NCBI GenBank assembly: GCA_903869595.1
Contig: CAIPZV010000046.1
Span: 1-64,000 of the forward strand
DNA from: an uncultured beta proteobacterium
Lineage (GTDB): Bacteria > Pseudomonadota > Gammaproteobacteria > Burkholderiales > Burkholderiaceae_C
DNA: 64,000 bases
Direction of reading: 5' to 3'
The number at the start of each line of letters is the position of its first letter. Within the stretch, counting starts at the first letter, position 1. Under the pieces are notes generated by a model, which made no database searches, was not told where the DNA came from, and was given only the letters and a program-made list of their open reading frames with translations. Shown in pieces: positions 33,379-41,623 of this stretch. The position numbers and the translations under genes were made by a program.

Positions 33379-34995
33379 TTGCAAAACTTTGATTATGTAG
33401 TGGTGGGTGCCGGCTCGGCGGGCTGTGTGGTGGCCAATGGCCTGTCCAAAAATGGTCGCTATAGCGTCTGCCTGCTGGAAGCCGGTCCGCAAGACCGCTC
33501 GTTTTGGATTCATCTTCCCATAGGCTACGGTAAAACCATGTGGGACAAAAAGCTCAACTGGATGTTTGAGACTGACCCAGACCCGGGCATGCACAACCGC
33601 AAAATTTTTTGGCCACGCGGCAAATGCCTGGGGGGCTCCAGTTCGATTAACGGCCTGATTTTTATCCGGGGCCAACGCGAAGATTACGACCACTGGCAGT
33701 CATTGGGCAATGAAGGTTGGGGCTGGGACGATGTGCTGCCCTACTTTCGCCGGTCTGAAGGAAACGACCGCCTAGGCGGCCCGCTACACGGCCAGGATGG
33801 GCCGCTCAAAGCCTCGTCCATTCGCAACAAACACCCCTTGGTGGAGGCCTTTATCGGCAGCGCCAATGCTGTGGGCGTGCCTACGACCGAGGATTTCAAC
33901 GGCGCTTCGCAAGAGGGCGTGGGCTACTACCAGCTCTCCACCCACCAAGGCATGCGCTGCAGCACCGCCAAAGCCTATCTCAAGCCGGCCCGCAAGCGCG
34001 CTAATTTGCGCATCATCACCGGCGCCCGCGCTACCCGTTTGCTGTTTGAAGGTGAGAGTAAACGTGCCGAAGGCGTGGAGTACCAACACCAAGGGCGCAT
34101 GCTCACGGTGCGGGCCAAGCGCGAGGTGATTGTCTGCGCCGGTGCCTTGCAGTCGCCGCAGCTCTTGCAGCTATCGGGCATCGGCCCTGCCGGTCTGCTG
34201 GCTGAGCATGGTGTTGCGCTGCGGCACGAACTGCAGGGCGTGGGCGAAAACCTGCAAGACCATTTGCAACTGCGCCTGATTCTGGAGGCCAACCGGCCCA
34301 TCACCACCAACGACCAAATGCGCAGCCTGTGGGGCCGCGCCCGAATGGGCCTGGACTGGCTGCTGTTTCGCCGAGGTGCGCTGGCCATCGGCATCAACCA
34401 GGGCGGCTTATTCACGCGGGTTCGTCCCGCCTCGCAAAGCCCGGATATTCAGTTTCATTTTTCTACTTTGTCGGCGGACATGGCCGGGGGCAACGTGCAT
34501 CCGTTTTCCGGCTTCACCATGTCGGTATGCCAGTTGCGCCCGCAGTCACGCGGGTATGTGCGCATTCGCTCTGCCGATCCTCTGCAAGCGCCCTCGATGC
34601 AGCCTTACTACCTTTCGCATGCCGAAGACCAGGCCACCGCCATCGCCTCGGTACGCTATGCGCGCCAGTTGGCGCAGACCGGGCCTTTAAGCGAGCTAGT
34701 CAAGTGCGAACACCGGCCCGGCCCGCAAGTGCAAAGCGACGACGAAATTCTGGACTTTTGCAAACAATACGGCGCGACGATTTTTCATCCCTCGGGCACC
34801 TGCAAGATGGGCCCGGACAGCGACCCGATGGCGGTGACCAACCCGCATTTGCAGGTGCGCGGCGTTGCGGGTTTGCGTGTGGTGGACTGCTCGGTCATGC
34901 CCACGCTGGTTTCAGGTAACACCAATTGGCCGGTGGTGATGATGGCGGAGAAAGCCGTGGATATGATTTTGGCCGACGCAGAAGATGCCCCCTAG
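33379..34995 (+). CDS. GMC-family FAD oxidoreductase (choline dehydrogenase-like)
   Basis: A flavin alcohol dehydrogenase of 538 residues. The N-terminal dinucleotide motif is DYVVVGAGSAGCVVANGL, followed by GMC signature 1 WPRGKCLGGSSSINGLIFIRG and signature 2 GALQSPQLLQLSGIGPAG; the C-terminus has HPSGTCKMG with the catalytic His and NTNWPVVMMAEKAVD. The start is TTG 33379, because GGAG lies 8 bases before it and family proteins begin just ahead of DYVVVGAG; the open frame extends to TTG 33325. It oxidises an alcohol group of an unknown substrate. The importer genes follow on the same strand. Confidence 0.9.
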   Translation: MQNFDYVVVGAGSAGCVVANGLSKNGRYSVCLLEAGPQDRSFWIHLPIGYGKTMWDKKLNWMFETDPDPGMHNRKIFWPRGKCLGGSSSINGLIFIRGQREDYDHWQSLGNEGWGWDDVLPYFRRSEGNDRLGGPLHGQDGPLKASSIRNKHPLVEAFIGSANAVGVPTTEDFNGASQEGVGYYQLSTHQGMRCSTAKAYLKPARKRANLRIITGARATRLLFEGESKRAEGVEYQHQGRMLTVRAKREVIVCAGALQSPQLLQLSGIGPAGLLAEHGVALRHELQGVGENLQDHLQLRLILEANRPITTNDQMRSLWGRARMGLDWLLFRRGALAIGINQGGLFTRVRPASQSPDIQFHFSTLSADMAGGNVHPFSGFTMSVCQLRPQSRGYVRIRSADPLQAPSMQPYYLSHAEDQATAIASVRYARQLAQTGPLSELVKCEHRPGPQVQSDDEILDFCKQYGATIFHPSGTCKMGPDSDPMAVTNPHLQVRGVAGLRVVDCSVMPTLVSGNTNWPVVMMAEKAVDMILADAEDAP

Positions 34996-35033
34996 GGGCG
35001 CTCATTTTTTCAACCCAAGAAGGAGACAGAGAC

Positions 35034-36323
35034 ATGCAACATTTCGAACAACGCCGCACGCTTTTGGGTGCTATGGCCGCCGCTGGCTTATCTGCCGGGG
35101 CGATGGTGCCGGGCCAAGCCCAGGCGCAAAATGCACCCACTGCCTGGGGTTGGCCCCAGCCTTACACCAAGGTGTCTGAAAAATCGATTGCCTGGCTCAA
35201 AGAAAAAGGCTGGTGGCCGCTGGGCGTGGGCTGGCAAGCACCCTGGTCGGGCCAAAACACGGTGATGGCCGTGATGGACCGCCAAGGCTTGTTGAATAAG
35301 CGCGGGATCGAAGAAAAATTCACTTCTTTTACATCCGGCCCGGCGCTCAATGAAGTGTTTGTGTCCACCAAAATTCAGGTCGGCGCTGGCGGCAACTTTC
35401 CGCTCAACTCGCTCATCGACAAACAGGTCCCGCTGAAGGTGATTTCGATTGTTTGCCCCAACTTGCGCCACCATGTGATCGTGCCGCTGGATTCAACGCT
35501 CAAGTCGGTAAAAGACTTCAAAGGCGGCAAAGGTGGCGAGCCCTATGTCATCGGCATCGCCACCGGTTCTTCCGGTGAGTTTTACTTCCAAATGCTCGCT
35601 GGCATCAACGGTATCCAGATCGGCAAAGACGTTATTTTGAAGAACATGCCGCCTACCGAGCAAATGCTGCTGCCCAAAGGCATTGACGCCGTGGTGCCTT
35701 GGGATTACACCTGTTCGCTGATGATGAACGAGCGCAAGAACGGGCGCTCTATTGACGTGAGCTACCCCTACAACATCTACCAGGGCTCGATTTACGTGCG
35801 TAAAGAGTTGGTGGACAACGTGCCCGATGTGGTGCAGGCCATCACCGACGCGATTGTGGAAGCCACCCTGTGGATACGCCTGAATCCTGATGCCGCCGTG
35901 GCCACCATGCAGGAAGACCCCAACCTCAAAAGCGTGCCTACCGCCTTGCTGCTGCAGCAAACGCTCGAATACAACAATTTGTATAAGCCCACTTATTTGT
36001 ACCCGATTGTGGATTTCTGGGCGCTTGAGAACGAGAAAATTGCCTCTTGGCTCTACGACAACAAGCGCTTGCAAAAGCCTTTTTCAGCGAAAGAATTTGG
36101 CGCCGTATTTGCCACCGAATTCATGCAAAAAACGTTTGAAAACCTGGGCTGGAAAATCCCCACGGTACCGCCTACGATTCCTGCCAAATGGGCTGGAAAA
36201 ATCGGCGAACTACCTTACCCGGCCTACGACACTTTGCTCAATATGAAGGCCCCGCAGGCTTGGCCCGAGCGCAGTGACCTCACCAAGGCTTATACCTATA
36301 ACGGCACCACCGTCAAACCCTAA
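35034..36323 (+). CDS. ABC transporter substrate-binding protein, NitT/TauT (SsuA) type
   Basis: A 429-residue periplasmic receptor. The N-terminus HFEQRRTLLGAMAAAGLSAGAM is a Tat-like signal with twin arginines, cleaved near QAQAQNA. The mature part contains VGAGGNFPLNSLIDKQVPLKVIS and EPYVIGIATGSSGEFYF, which fit the nitrate/sulfonate/taurine receptor class. The strong ribosome-binding site AAGGAG precedes ATG 35034; the open frame begins earlier inside the GMC gene. It is part of a GMC-receptor-permease-ATPase operon. Ligand unknown; the GMC enzyme suggests an alcohol-bearing compound. Confidence 0.88.
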   Translation: MQHFEQRRTLLGAMAAAGLSAGAMVPGQAQAQNAPTAWGWPQPYTKVSEKSIAWLKEKGWWPLGVGWQAPWSGQNTVMAVMDRQGLLNKRGIEEKFTSFTSGPALNEVFVSTKIQVGAGGNFPLNSLIDKQVPLKVISIVCPNLRHHVIVPLDSTLKSVKDFKGGKGGEPYVIGIATGSSGEFYFQMLAGINGIQIGKDVILKNMPPTEQMLLPKGIDAVVPWDYTCSLMMNERKNGRSIDVSYPYNIYQGSIYVRKELVDNVPDVVQAITDAIVEATLWIRLNPDAAVATMQEDPNLKSVPTALLLQQTLEYNNLYKPTYLYPIVDFWALENEKIASWLYDNKRLQKPFSAKEFGAVFATEFMQKTFENLGWKIPTVPPTIPAKWAGKIGELPYPAYDTLLNMKAPQAWPERSDLTKAYTYNGTTVKP

Positions 36324-36340
36324 AGAGCAAGGAAGCGCGC

Positions 36341-37153
36341 ATGTCTGATGCAAACAAGGCGGTGGCGATGGCAAGCCCAGCGTACAGCTGGGCGTGGCTG
36401 ACCCGCTGGACCAGCATGTTGGTCTTATTTCTAATCTGGGAATGGGCGGCGCGCGTCTGGCTACCAAAAAGCCAGCCCGATTTGGTGACCCTCATGCCCC
36501 CGCCTAGCGGGGTGCTGGCGGCGGGTTGGGAGTTGTTGCAGTCGGGTGATTTGCAGCACCACTTGTGGGCTTCCTTAAAGCGCGAGCTGACGGCTTTTGG
36601 CTTTGCGCTGGTGGCTTTGCCACTGGGCATTGCCATGGGCTGGTGGCCGCGTGTGAACCGGCAGCTTGATCCGGTAATTGAAATCCTGCGGCCTATACCG
36701 CCGATCGCCTGGATTCCTTTGTCACTCTTGTGGCTGGGCATTGGCAATGCGCAAAACCAGTTCATTATTTTTCTGGGTATTTTTTTTCCGCTGCTGCTCA
36801 ACACCATCCAGGGCGTAAAAAACATCGAGCCCAATTTGGTGCGCGCCGCGCGCTGCCTGGGCGCGAGTGAGCTACAGCTATTGCGTAAAGTGGTGTTGCC
36901 GGCGTCCCTGCCGATGATCTTGACGGGCATGCGCGTGGGCTTTGGTGTGGGCTGGATGGCGCTGGTGGCGGCTGAGTTGGTCGGCGCCAGCTCGGGCCTG
37001 GGCTTTTTGATCAACGATGCGCGCAGCGTGCTGCGGACCGACATCGTGATTTTGGGTATGTTGACGATCGGCTGCGTCGGTTTAGTCATCGACTTGCTAA
37101 TCCGCCGTATCGCCAAAGCCATGCTGCCTTGGTCGCTGGCAGCACAGAAATAA
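36341..37153 (+). CDS. ABC transporter permease, SsuC/TauC type
   Basis: A 270-residue inner-membrane permease with about six membrane helices. The cytoplasmic EAA loop reads RAARCLGASELQLLRKVVLPASLP and contacts the ATPase. PPIAWIPLSLLWLGIGNAQNQFII is characteristic of SsuC-type permeases. It lies 17 bases after the receptor gene and 20 before the ATPase gene. It forms the channel of the importer. Confidence 0.92.
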   Translation: MSDANKAVAMASPAYSWAWLTRWTSMLVLFLIWEWAARVWLPKSQPDLVTLMPPPSGVLAAGWELLQSGDLQHHLWASLKRELTAFGFALVALPLGIAMGWWPRVNRQLDPVIEILRPIPPIAWIPLSLLWLGIGNAQNQFIIFLGIFFPLLLNTIQGVKNIEPNLVRAARCLGASELQLLRKVVLPASLPMILTGMRVGFGVGWMALVAAELVGASSGLGFLINDARSVLRTDIVILGMLTIGCVGLVIDLLIRRIAKAMLPWSLAAQK

Positions 37154-37173
37154 CCACGCAGAGGAAACAGACC

Positions 37174-37950
37174 ATGGCACGCGTAACCGTAGACAACGTC
37201 GACAAAATTTTTCCGCCCCAGCAGCGTGGGCAACTGCCGGTGCAGGCGCTCAAGGGCGTTAGTTTCACGGTAGAAGGAGCCGAGTTTTGTTGCCTGTTGG
37301 GCCACAGCGGCTGTGGCAAGACCACCTTGCTCAACATCATGGCCGGCTTTGAGCAAGTCAGTGGTGGCAGTGTGCGGCTCAATGGCCAGCCGGTGGGCAA
37401 GCCGTCCTGGCAGCGCACGATGGTGTTTCAAGACTATGCGCTCTTTCCCTGGCTGACCGTGGCGCGCAATATCGCTTTTGGGCTGGAGCTCAAAGGCGTG
37501 TCGGCGGCGGACATCACTCGCACGGTGCAGCAGCAGGTGGAATTGGTGGGTTTGCAAGGCTTTGAATCGCGCCTGCCGCATGAGTTGTCGGGCGGCATGC
37601 GCCAACGCGTGGCGATTGCGCGGGCACTGGCGGTGGACCCGGAGGTGGCCTTGTTTGACGAGCCCTTTGCGGCGCTGGACGCACAAAACCGTGCCTTGCT
37701 TCAAAACGAGCTGGTGCGCATTTCCCGCCAGACCCGCAAAACCATGATCTTGATCACCCATAGCATCGAAGAGGCTATTAAATTGTCGGATCGCATCATC
37801 GTTATGACGCGCCGACCCGGCACGGTGAAAGCCAATTTACAGGTCGACCTGCCTCGCCCGCGCGACGAGGAAGACCCGGCGGTAGTCGCACTCAAAAAAC
37901 AGCTACGCGCCCTGATCGCCGACGAGATGGAGCCCGAGACAGCGGCTTGA
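37174..37950 (+). CDS. ABC transporter ATP-binding protein, SsuB/TauB type
   Basis: A 258-residue ATPase. Walker A is GHSGCGKTT, the Q-loop VFQDYALFPW, the signature LSGGMRQRVAIARAL, Walker B VALFDEPFAALD and the H-loop LITHSIEEA. The VFQDYALFPW and IEEAIKLSDRIIVMTRRPG segments are typical of the nitrate/sulfonate/taurine class. GAGGAAAC precedes ATG 37174; the open frame starts 45 bases earlier within the permease gene. Last gene of the operon, followed by 125 bases without features. Confidence 0.93.
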   Translation: MARVTVDNVDKIFPPQQRGQLPVQALKGVSFTVEGAEFCCLLGHSGCGKTTLLNIMAGFEQVSGGSVRLNGQPVGKPSWQRTMVFQDYALFPWLTVARNIAFGLELKGVSAADITRTVQQQVELVGLQGFESRLPHELSGGMRQRVAIARALAVDPEVALFDEPFAALDAQNRALLQNELVRISRQTRKTMILITHSIEEAIKLSDRIIVMTRRPGTVKANLQVDLPRPRDEEDPAVVALKKQLRALIADEMEPETAA

Positions 37951-38075
37951 TGCAGTCCCTGGGGTGTCAGCCCTTGTGGGGTATTGGCAGGCACGCGACT
38001 GGATTTCAAGCTTACGTGGGGTGCCGCACGCCGCTTGCAGTACAGTGAGGCGGTGTTGCACAGCCACCCAGCCCC

Positions 38076-39377
38076 ATGGAATTTTTGCTGATTGTTTTTT
38101 TGACGCTGCTCAACGGCGTCTTTGCCATGTCTGAATTGGCGCTGACCGCCAGCCGCCGTGCCCGCTTGGGCGCACTGGCCGAGGCCGGTGACAAGGGAGC
38201 GCAAGCGGCCCTAGAGTTGCTGAGCAACCCCAACCAATTTTTGTCCACGGTGCAAGTGGGAATTACCTCCATCGGCGTGCTCAACGGCATTGTGGGCGAG
38301 GCCGCTTTCAGCGATGGCGTAGCGGCCTGGATGGTGGCGCTGGGCATGGCGGACAAGGCTGCAGCGCTCACAGCCACGGCTTTGGTGGTCACGGTTATTA
38401 CCTTCACCACCATTATTTTTGGCGAACTGGTGCCCAAGCGCATCGGCCAGTTGCACCCCGAAACCATGGCCTGCTGGGTGGCGCGCCCTATGCTGTGGCT
38501 GGCGCAGGCGGCCAAGCCCTTTGTCAAATTACTCTCGGGCACCACCGCAGCCACCCTCAAGCTCTTACGCATTGACACGAATGCGGCGCGCTCCGTGACC
38601 GAGGAAGAAATATCGGCCAGCCTGGAAGAGGGCGTGGACGCCGGTCTGATTGAAGAGCATGAGCACCAGATGGTGCAAAACGTTTTCCGCTTGGACGAGC
38701 GCCCGCTCACCTCGCTGATGACGCCGCGTGGCGATGTGCAATGGTTGGACGCGTCAGCCAGCGTGGACGAATGCCTGCGCTTGGCCGGGCGCGGCGCGGG
38801 CAAGGGCGCGCATTCTTGGTACCCGGTGTGCCGCGCTTCCTTGGACGATGTGGTGGGCGTGATCAGCGTGGCGCATTTGCTGGATTTGGGCGCGCACAGC
38901 CAGGAGCCGATAGCAGCGTTTGCCCAAGCAGCGGTGTTTGTGCCCGAAACTTTGAGCGGCATGGAGTTGCTGGAGCAATTCCGCTTGAAGGCGGCACGCC
39001 TCTTGTTTGTGGTCGATGAGTACGGCGTGGTGCAAGGCCTGCTCACGCCGCGCGACTTGCTCGAAGCCATTACCGGCGAATTGCAGTACGGCGCGCAAAC
39101 CGAAGCCTGGGCCACGCGGCGCGACGATGGCTCTTGGTTGCTGGACGGCGTGATGCCGGTCGCCGAAGTCAAAGCGCGGCTGGACTTGGAAGAATTGCCC
39201 GATGAAGACCGGGGCCGCTACAACACCCTGGCCGGTTTGCTCATGGCCCTGACCGGCCATTTGCCCGCTTTGGGCGAGCGCATCAGCCACCAAGGCTGGG
39301 TGTTTGAGGTGATAGACCTCGATGGTCGGCGTGTGGACAAGGTGCTGGCTACGCAGCGGCCAGCGCCGAAAGCCTAA
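38076..39377 (+). CDS. CNNM/CorC-type membrane protein with CBS domains (hemolysin-related)
   Basis: A 433-residue protein with an N-terminal CNNM/DUF21 membrane domain (about residues 1-175; LTLLNGVFAMSELALTASRR and TVITFTTIIFGELVPKRIGQ). Two CBS domains follow (VFRLDERPLTSLMTPRGDVQWLD and FRLKAARLLFVVDEYGVVQGLLT). A C-terminal CorC/transporter-associated domain completes it (SWLLDGVMPVAEVKARL to VFEVIDLDGRRVDKVL). The family is implicated in Mg2+/Co2+ efflux and stress tolerance; older records call it TlyC or hemolysin. It is a single gene, convergent with the GST gene 10 bases away. Confidence 0.9.
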   Translation: MEFLLIVFLTLLNGVFAMSELALTASRRARLGALAEAGDKGAQAALELLSNPNQFLSTVQVGITSIGVLNGIVGEAAFSDGVAAWMVALGMADKAAALTATALVVTVITFTTIIFGELVPKRIGQLHPETMACWVARPMLWLAQAAKPFVKLLSGTTAATLKLLRIDTNAARSVTEEEISASLEEGVDAGLIEEHEHQMVQNVFRLDERPLTSLMTPRGDVQWLDASASVDECLRLAGRGAGKGAHSWYPVCRASLDDVVGVISVAHLLDLGAHSQEPIAAFAQAAVFVPETLSGMELLEQFRLKAARLLFVVDEYGVVQGLLTPRDLLEAITGELQYGAQTEAWATRRDDGSWLLDGVMPVAEVKARLDLEELPDEDRGRYNTLAGLLMALTGHLPALGERISHQGWVFEVIDLDGRRVDKVLATQRPAPKA

Positions 39378-39386
39378 GCTTCGCCT

Positions 39387-40010
39387 TTACAGCACTTGCG
39401 CCGCCGGGCGCGCTGCGACGCGCTCGCGCCAGGCTTGCAGGGCTTCATAGCCCAGGTCGGCGGGTTTGAACTTGAGCAGGCCGCGGGCGAACTCCAGTGC
39501 GCAAAAAGCAGTGATGTCGGCGATGGTGAAGCGATCACCGGCCATCCAGTCGCACTTTTGCAGCATGGCGTCAAAAACCTGCAAATTGGCTTTGAGCTTG
39601 GCCGTTTGCGAGTGCCCATATTCGGGGAACTGCGGCTGCTCCAGTGTCGCAAGTCCAGGGTGGCTGTGGCGGATGCTATTGGCCGCGCCCAGCAAAATCG
39701 TCCACTCCACGCGTCTATCGGCCATCTCGATAAAAGCGCGCTCGGTGCTGTCCTGGCCCATCAAATTAGGCTCGGGAAACAGGCCTTCCAGGTAAGTGCA
39801 AATCGCCCGCGTTTCGGTCAGCACCCGGCCATCATCCAGTTGCAGCGCCGGCACTTTGGCTAAGGGGCTTTTGGCCAGGTAGTCACTTGCGCGGTGTTCG
39901 CCGGCATTGAGGTCGATGGGAACTTGCGCAATTGTGGTGATGCCTTTTTCCGCCATAAAGATGTGCACCCGGCGCGGGTTGGGGGCGCGTGGCGCGGTGT
40001 AGAGCTGCAT
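39387..40010 (-). CDS. Glutathione S-transferase family protein
   Basis: A 207-residue GST. The N-terminal thioredoxin-like domain starts MQLYTAPRAPNPRRVHIFMAEKGI and has the cis-proline KVPALQLDDGRVLTETRAICTYLE with the Glu-Thr-Arg glutathione contact. The helical C-terminal domain includes GDRFTIADITAFCALEF, a conserved N-capping motif. AGAGGG lies ahead of ATG 40010. Substrate unknown. It is separated from pyrF by 130 bases with no visible gene. Confidence 0.9.
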   Translation of the reverse strand: MQLYTAPRAPNPRRVHIFMAEKGITTIAQVPIDLNAGEHRASDYLAKSPLAKVPALQLDDGRVLTETRAICTYLEGLFPEPNLMGQDSTERAFIEMADRRVEWTILLGAANSIRHSHPGLATLEQPQFPEYGHSQTAKLKANLQVFDAMLQKCDWMAGDRFTIADITAFCALEFARGLLKFKPADLGYEALQAWRERVAARPAAQVL

Positions 40011-40140
40011 AAAAACCCTCTGTAAAAAATGGCCGATGAACTAATGATGGTGTGAAAACGGTTTGGTCCCTTGCCTGGGCGCTTTGTAAGGCATCGCTTC
40101 GCCCAGGAGTGACAAACCATTTGCCTCTGCCGCGCCCCAG

Positions 40141-40989
40141 TCAGCCGCTGATAACCCGTGCCGCTTGCAAACTAAGGCGCAGCGCGGTGGCCTCGCGCCG
40201 TGCCGCTTGCGCGAAATCAGCCCCCTCCGACGCATAAATAATGGAGCGCGATGCGTTCACCGCAATCGGCCCGCTGGTGTGCTGCGCCGTACCGCGCCAG
40301 GCCGCCCGCACGGTGGCTTGCGCGTCGCCGCCCTGCGCGCCCACACCGGGGATCAGCAGCGGCACGGTGGGCGCCAGGGCCCGCACGCGTTCCAGTTCCT
40401 GCGGGTAGGTGGCGCCGACCACCAAGCCAAGTTGGCCGTTTTCGTTCCAAGGGCCTTGGGCCAATTGGGCGATGTGTTCGTACAAGCGCGGCGCGCCGGG
40501 CAGGGTTTGCAGGCGCTGGTTCTGAAAGTCGTCGCCACCGGGGTTGGAGGTACGGCACAGCAAAAAAGCCCCTTTGCCGGGGTAGCGCAAATAGGGTTGC
40601 ACCGAATCCAGGCCCATAAAGGGCGAGAGGGTTATGGCGTCGGCGCCGTAGCGCTCAAAGGCCTCTTTGGCATATTGCTCGGCGGTGCTGCCGATGTCGC
40701 CGCGCTTGGCATCCAGTATCACCGGCACCTGCCGTGCGCTAGCGCGTAGGTGCGCCATCAGGCGCTCTAGTTGGGCTTCAGCCCCATGGGCGGCGAAGTA
40801 GGCGATTTGCGGCTTAAAGGCAATCGCCTGGTCAGCCGTGGCATCGACGATGGCGGCGCAAAAGTCGAAAATTTTGGAGGCATCGCCGCGCCAATGCAGC
40901 GGGAATTTGGCGGGATCTGGGTCTAGCCCGACGCAGACCAGCGACTGGTTGCTGCGCTCGGCCTGGGCGAGTAGGGTGAGAAAGGTCAT
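40141..40989 (-). CDS. pyrF: Orotidine 5'-phosphate decarboxylase, type 2
   Basis: PyrF makes UMP from OMP, the last step of pyrimidine synthesis. The 282-residue protein is of the longer type 2 form. Key features are LVCVGLDPDPAKFP, KPQIAYFAAHGAEAQ, the active-site VILDAKRGDIGSTAEQYA with its Asp-Lys-Asp set, and LIPGVGAQGGD, the phosphate-binding segment. The frame opens at 41016, but ATG 40989 gives the family N-terminus MTFLTLL. Confidence 0.94.
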   Translation of the reverse strand: MTFLTLLAQAERSNQSLVCVGLDPDPAKFPLHWRGDASKIFDFCAAIVDATADQAIAFKPQIAYFAAHGAEAQLERLMAHLRASARQVPVILDAKRGDIGSTAEQYAKEAFERYGADAITLSPFMGLDSVQPYLRYPGKGAFLLCRTSNPGGDDFQNQRLQTLPGAPRLYEHIAQLAQGPWNENGQLGLVVGATYPQELERVRALAPTVPLLIPGVGAQGGDAQATVRAAWRGTAQHTSGPIAVNASRSIIYASEGADFAQAARREATALRLSLQAARVISG

Positions 40990-41050
40990 GGGGGCGGATT
41001 GTAGGAAAAACGCCACCTTGCGGTGGCGTCAAAACGGCTACTTGGGCGCT

Positions 41051-41584
41051 TTACTTAAACGGCGCCTTGATGAACTTGGCGCACACGCCTTTGATCATAT
41101 GCCGGCGCGTGCCGTCCCTAAAGGTCAGGGTTTGGACGAATGTGCCGTCGGTCAGGTCGATGGTGAATTCCTCTTGCGTCACCATTTGCCCAAAGCGCTC
41201 GAACATGGCCGGGCGGCTGACAAAGGCCTTGGTGCCTTCCATTTTGAAGGCGCCCTTACGCGACTCAGTAATGGAGTATTCGCCTTGGTACCAGCCGGCC
41301 CCGGCTTCGGGATCTAGGCCTGCCACCAGCATGTCTTGATATACCTTGGGCTCCGAGTTCAGCGCGCCCTGAGGCGTGGAGACGGTCACTTCGCAGACGA
41401 ATTGACCGCCTTTTTTGCCCAGTTTGTCGGCGCCCGCTTCCAAATCACCTTCCCGGGAATCGGCCTTCGAAGGAGCAAGGTGCAACACGCCCAGAGCTAC
41501 CAGGCCAAAGCCCGTGAGCGCCGCGATGATCAGGGTGATCACCACAGTAGCGAGCACGGCTCCCATGGAAGATTGCTTTTTCAT
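41051..41584 (-). CDS. Uncharacterised membrane-anchored protein
   Basis: A 177-residue protein not assigned to a family. One membrane segment (residues 9-36, VLATVVITLIIAALTGFGLVALG) anchors a soluble domain with SITESRKGAFKMEGTKAFVS and RHMIKGVCAKFIKAPFK and two cysteines. The domain is probably periplasmic given the lysine-rich N-terminus MKKQSS on the inside. It begins 39 bases after the carbonic anhydrase gene on the same strand and may be co-transcribed with it; the two share a single-anchor design. Confidence 0.7.
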   Translation of the reverse strand: MKKQSSMGAVLATVVITLIIAALTGFGLVALGVLHLAPSKADSREGDLEAGADKLGKKGGQFVCEVTVSTPQGALNSEPKVYQDMLVAGLDPEAGAGWYQGEYSITESRKGAFKMEGTKAFVSRPAMFERFGQMVTQEEFTIDLTDGTFVQTLTFRDGTRRHMIKGVCAKFIKAPFK

Positions 41585-41623
41585 ACTCGGGCCTTCAAAG
41601 AGTGGGCGGCTGGACAGTCGCTT

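Noticed and set aside
36313..37761. 482-residue minus-strand open frame opposite the SsuABC-type importer
   Set aside because: It is antisense to two clearly conserved genes; long antisense frames are usual in high-GC DNA. The translation is low-complexity and shows no family motif.
38012..39172. 386-residue minus-strand frame opposite the CorC-like gene
   Set aside because: Antisense shadow; Ser/Thr/Ala-rich translation typical of reversed GC-rich codons.
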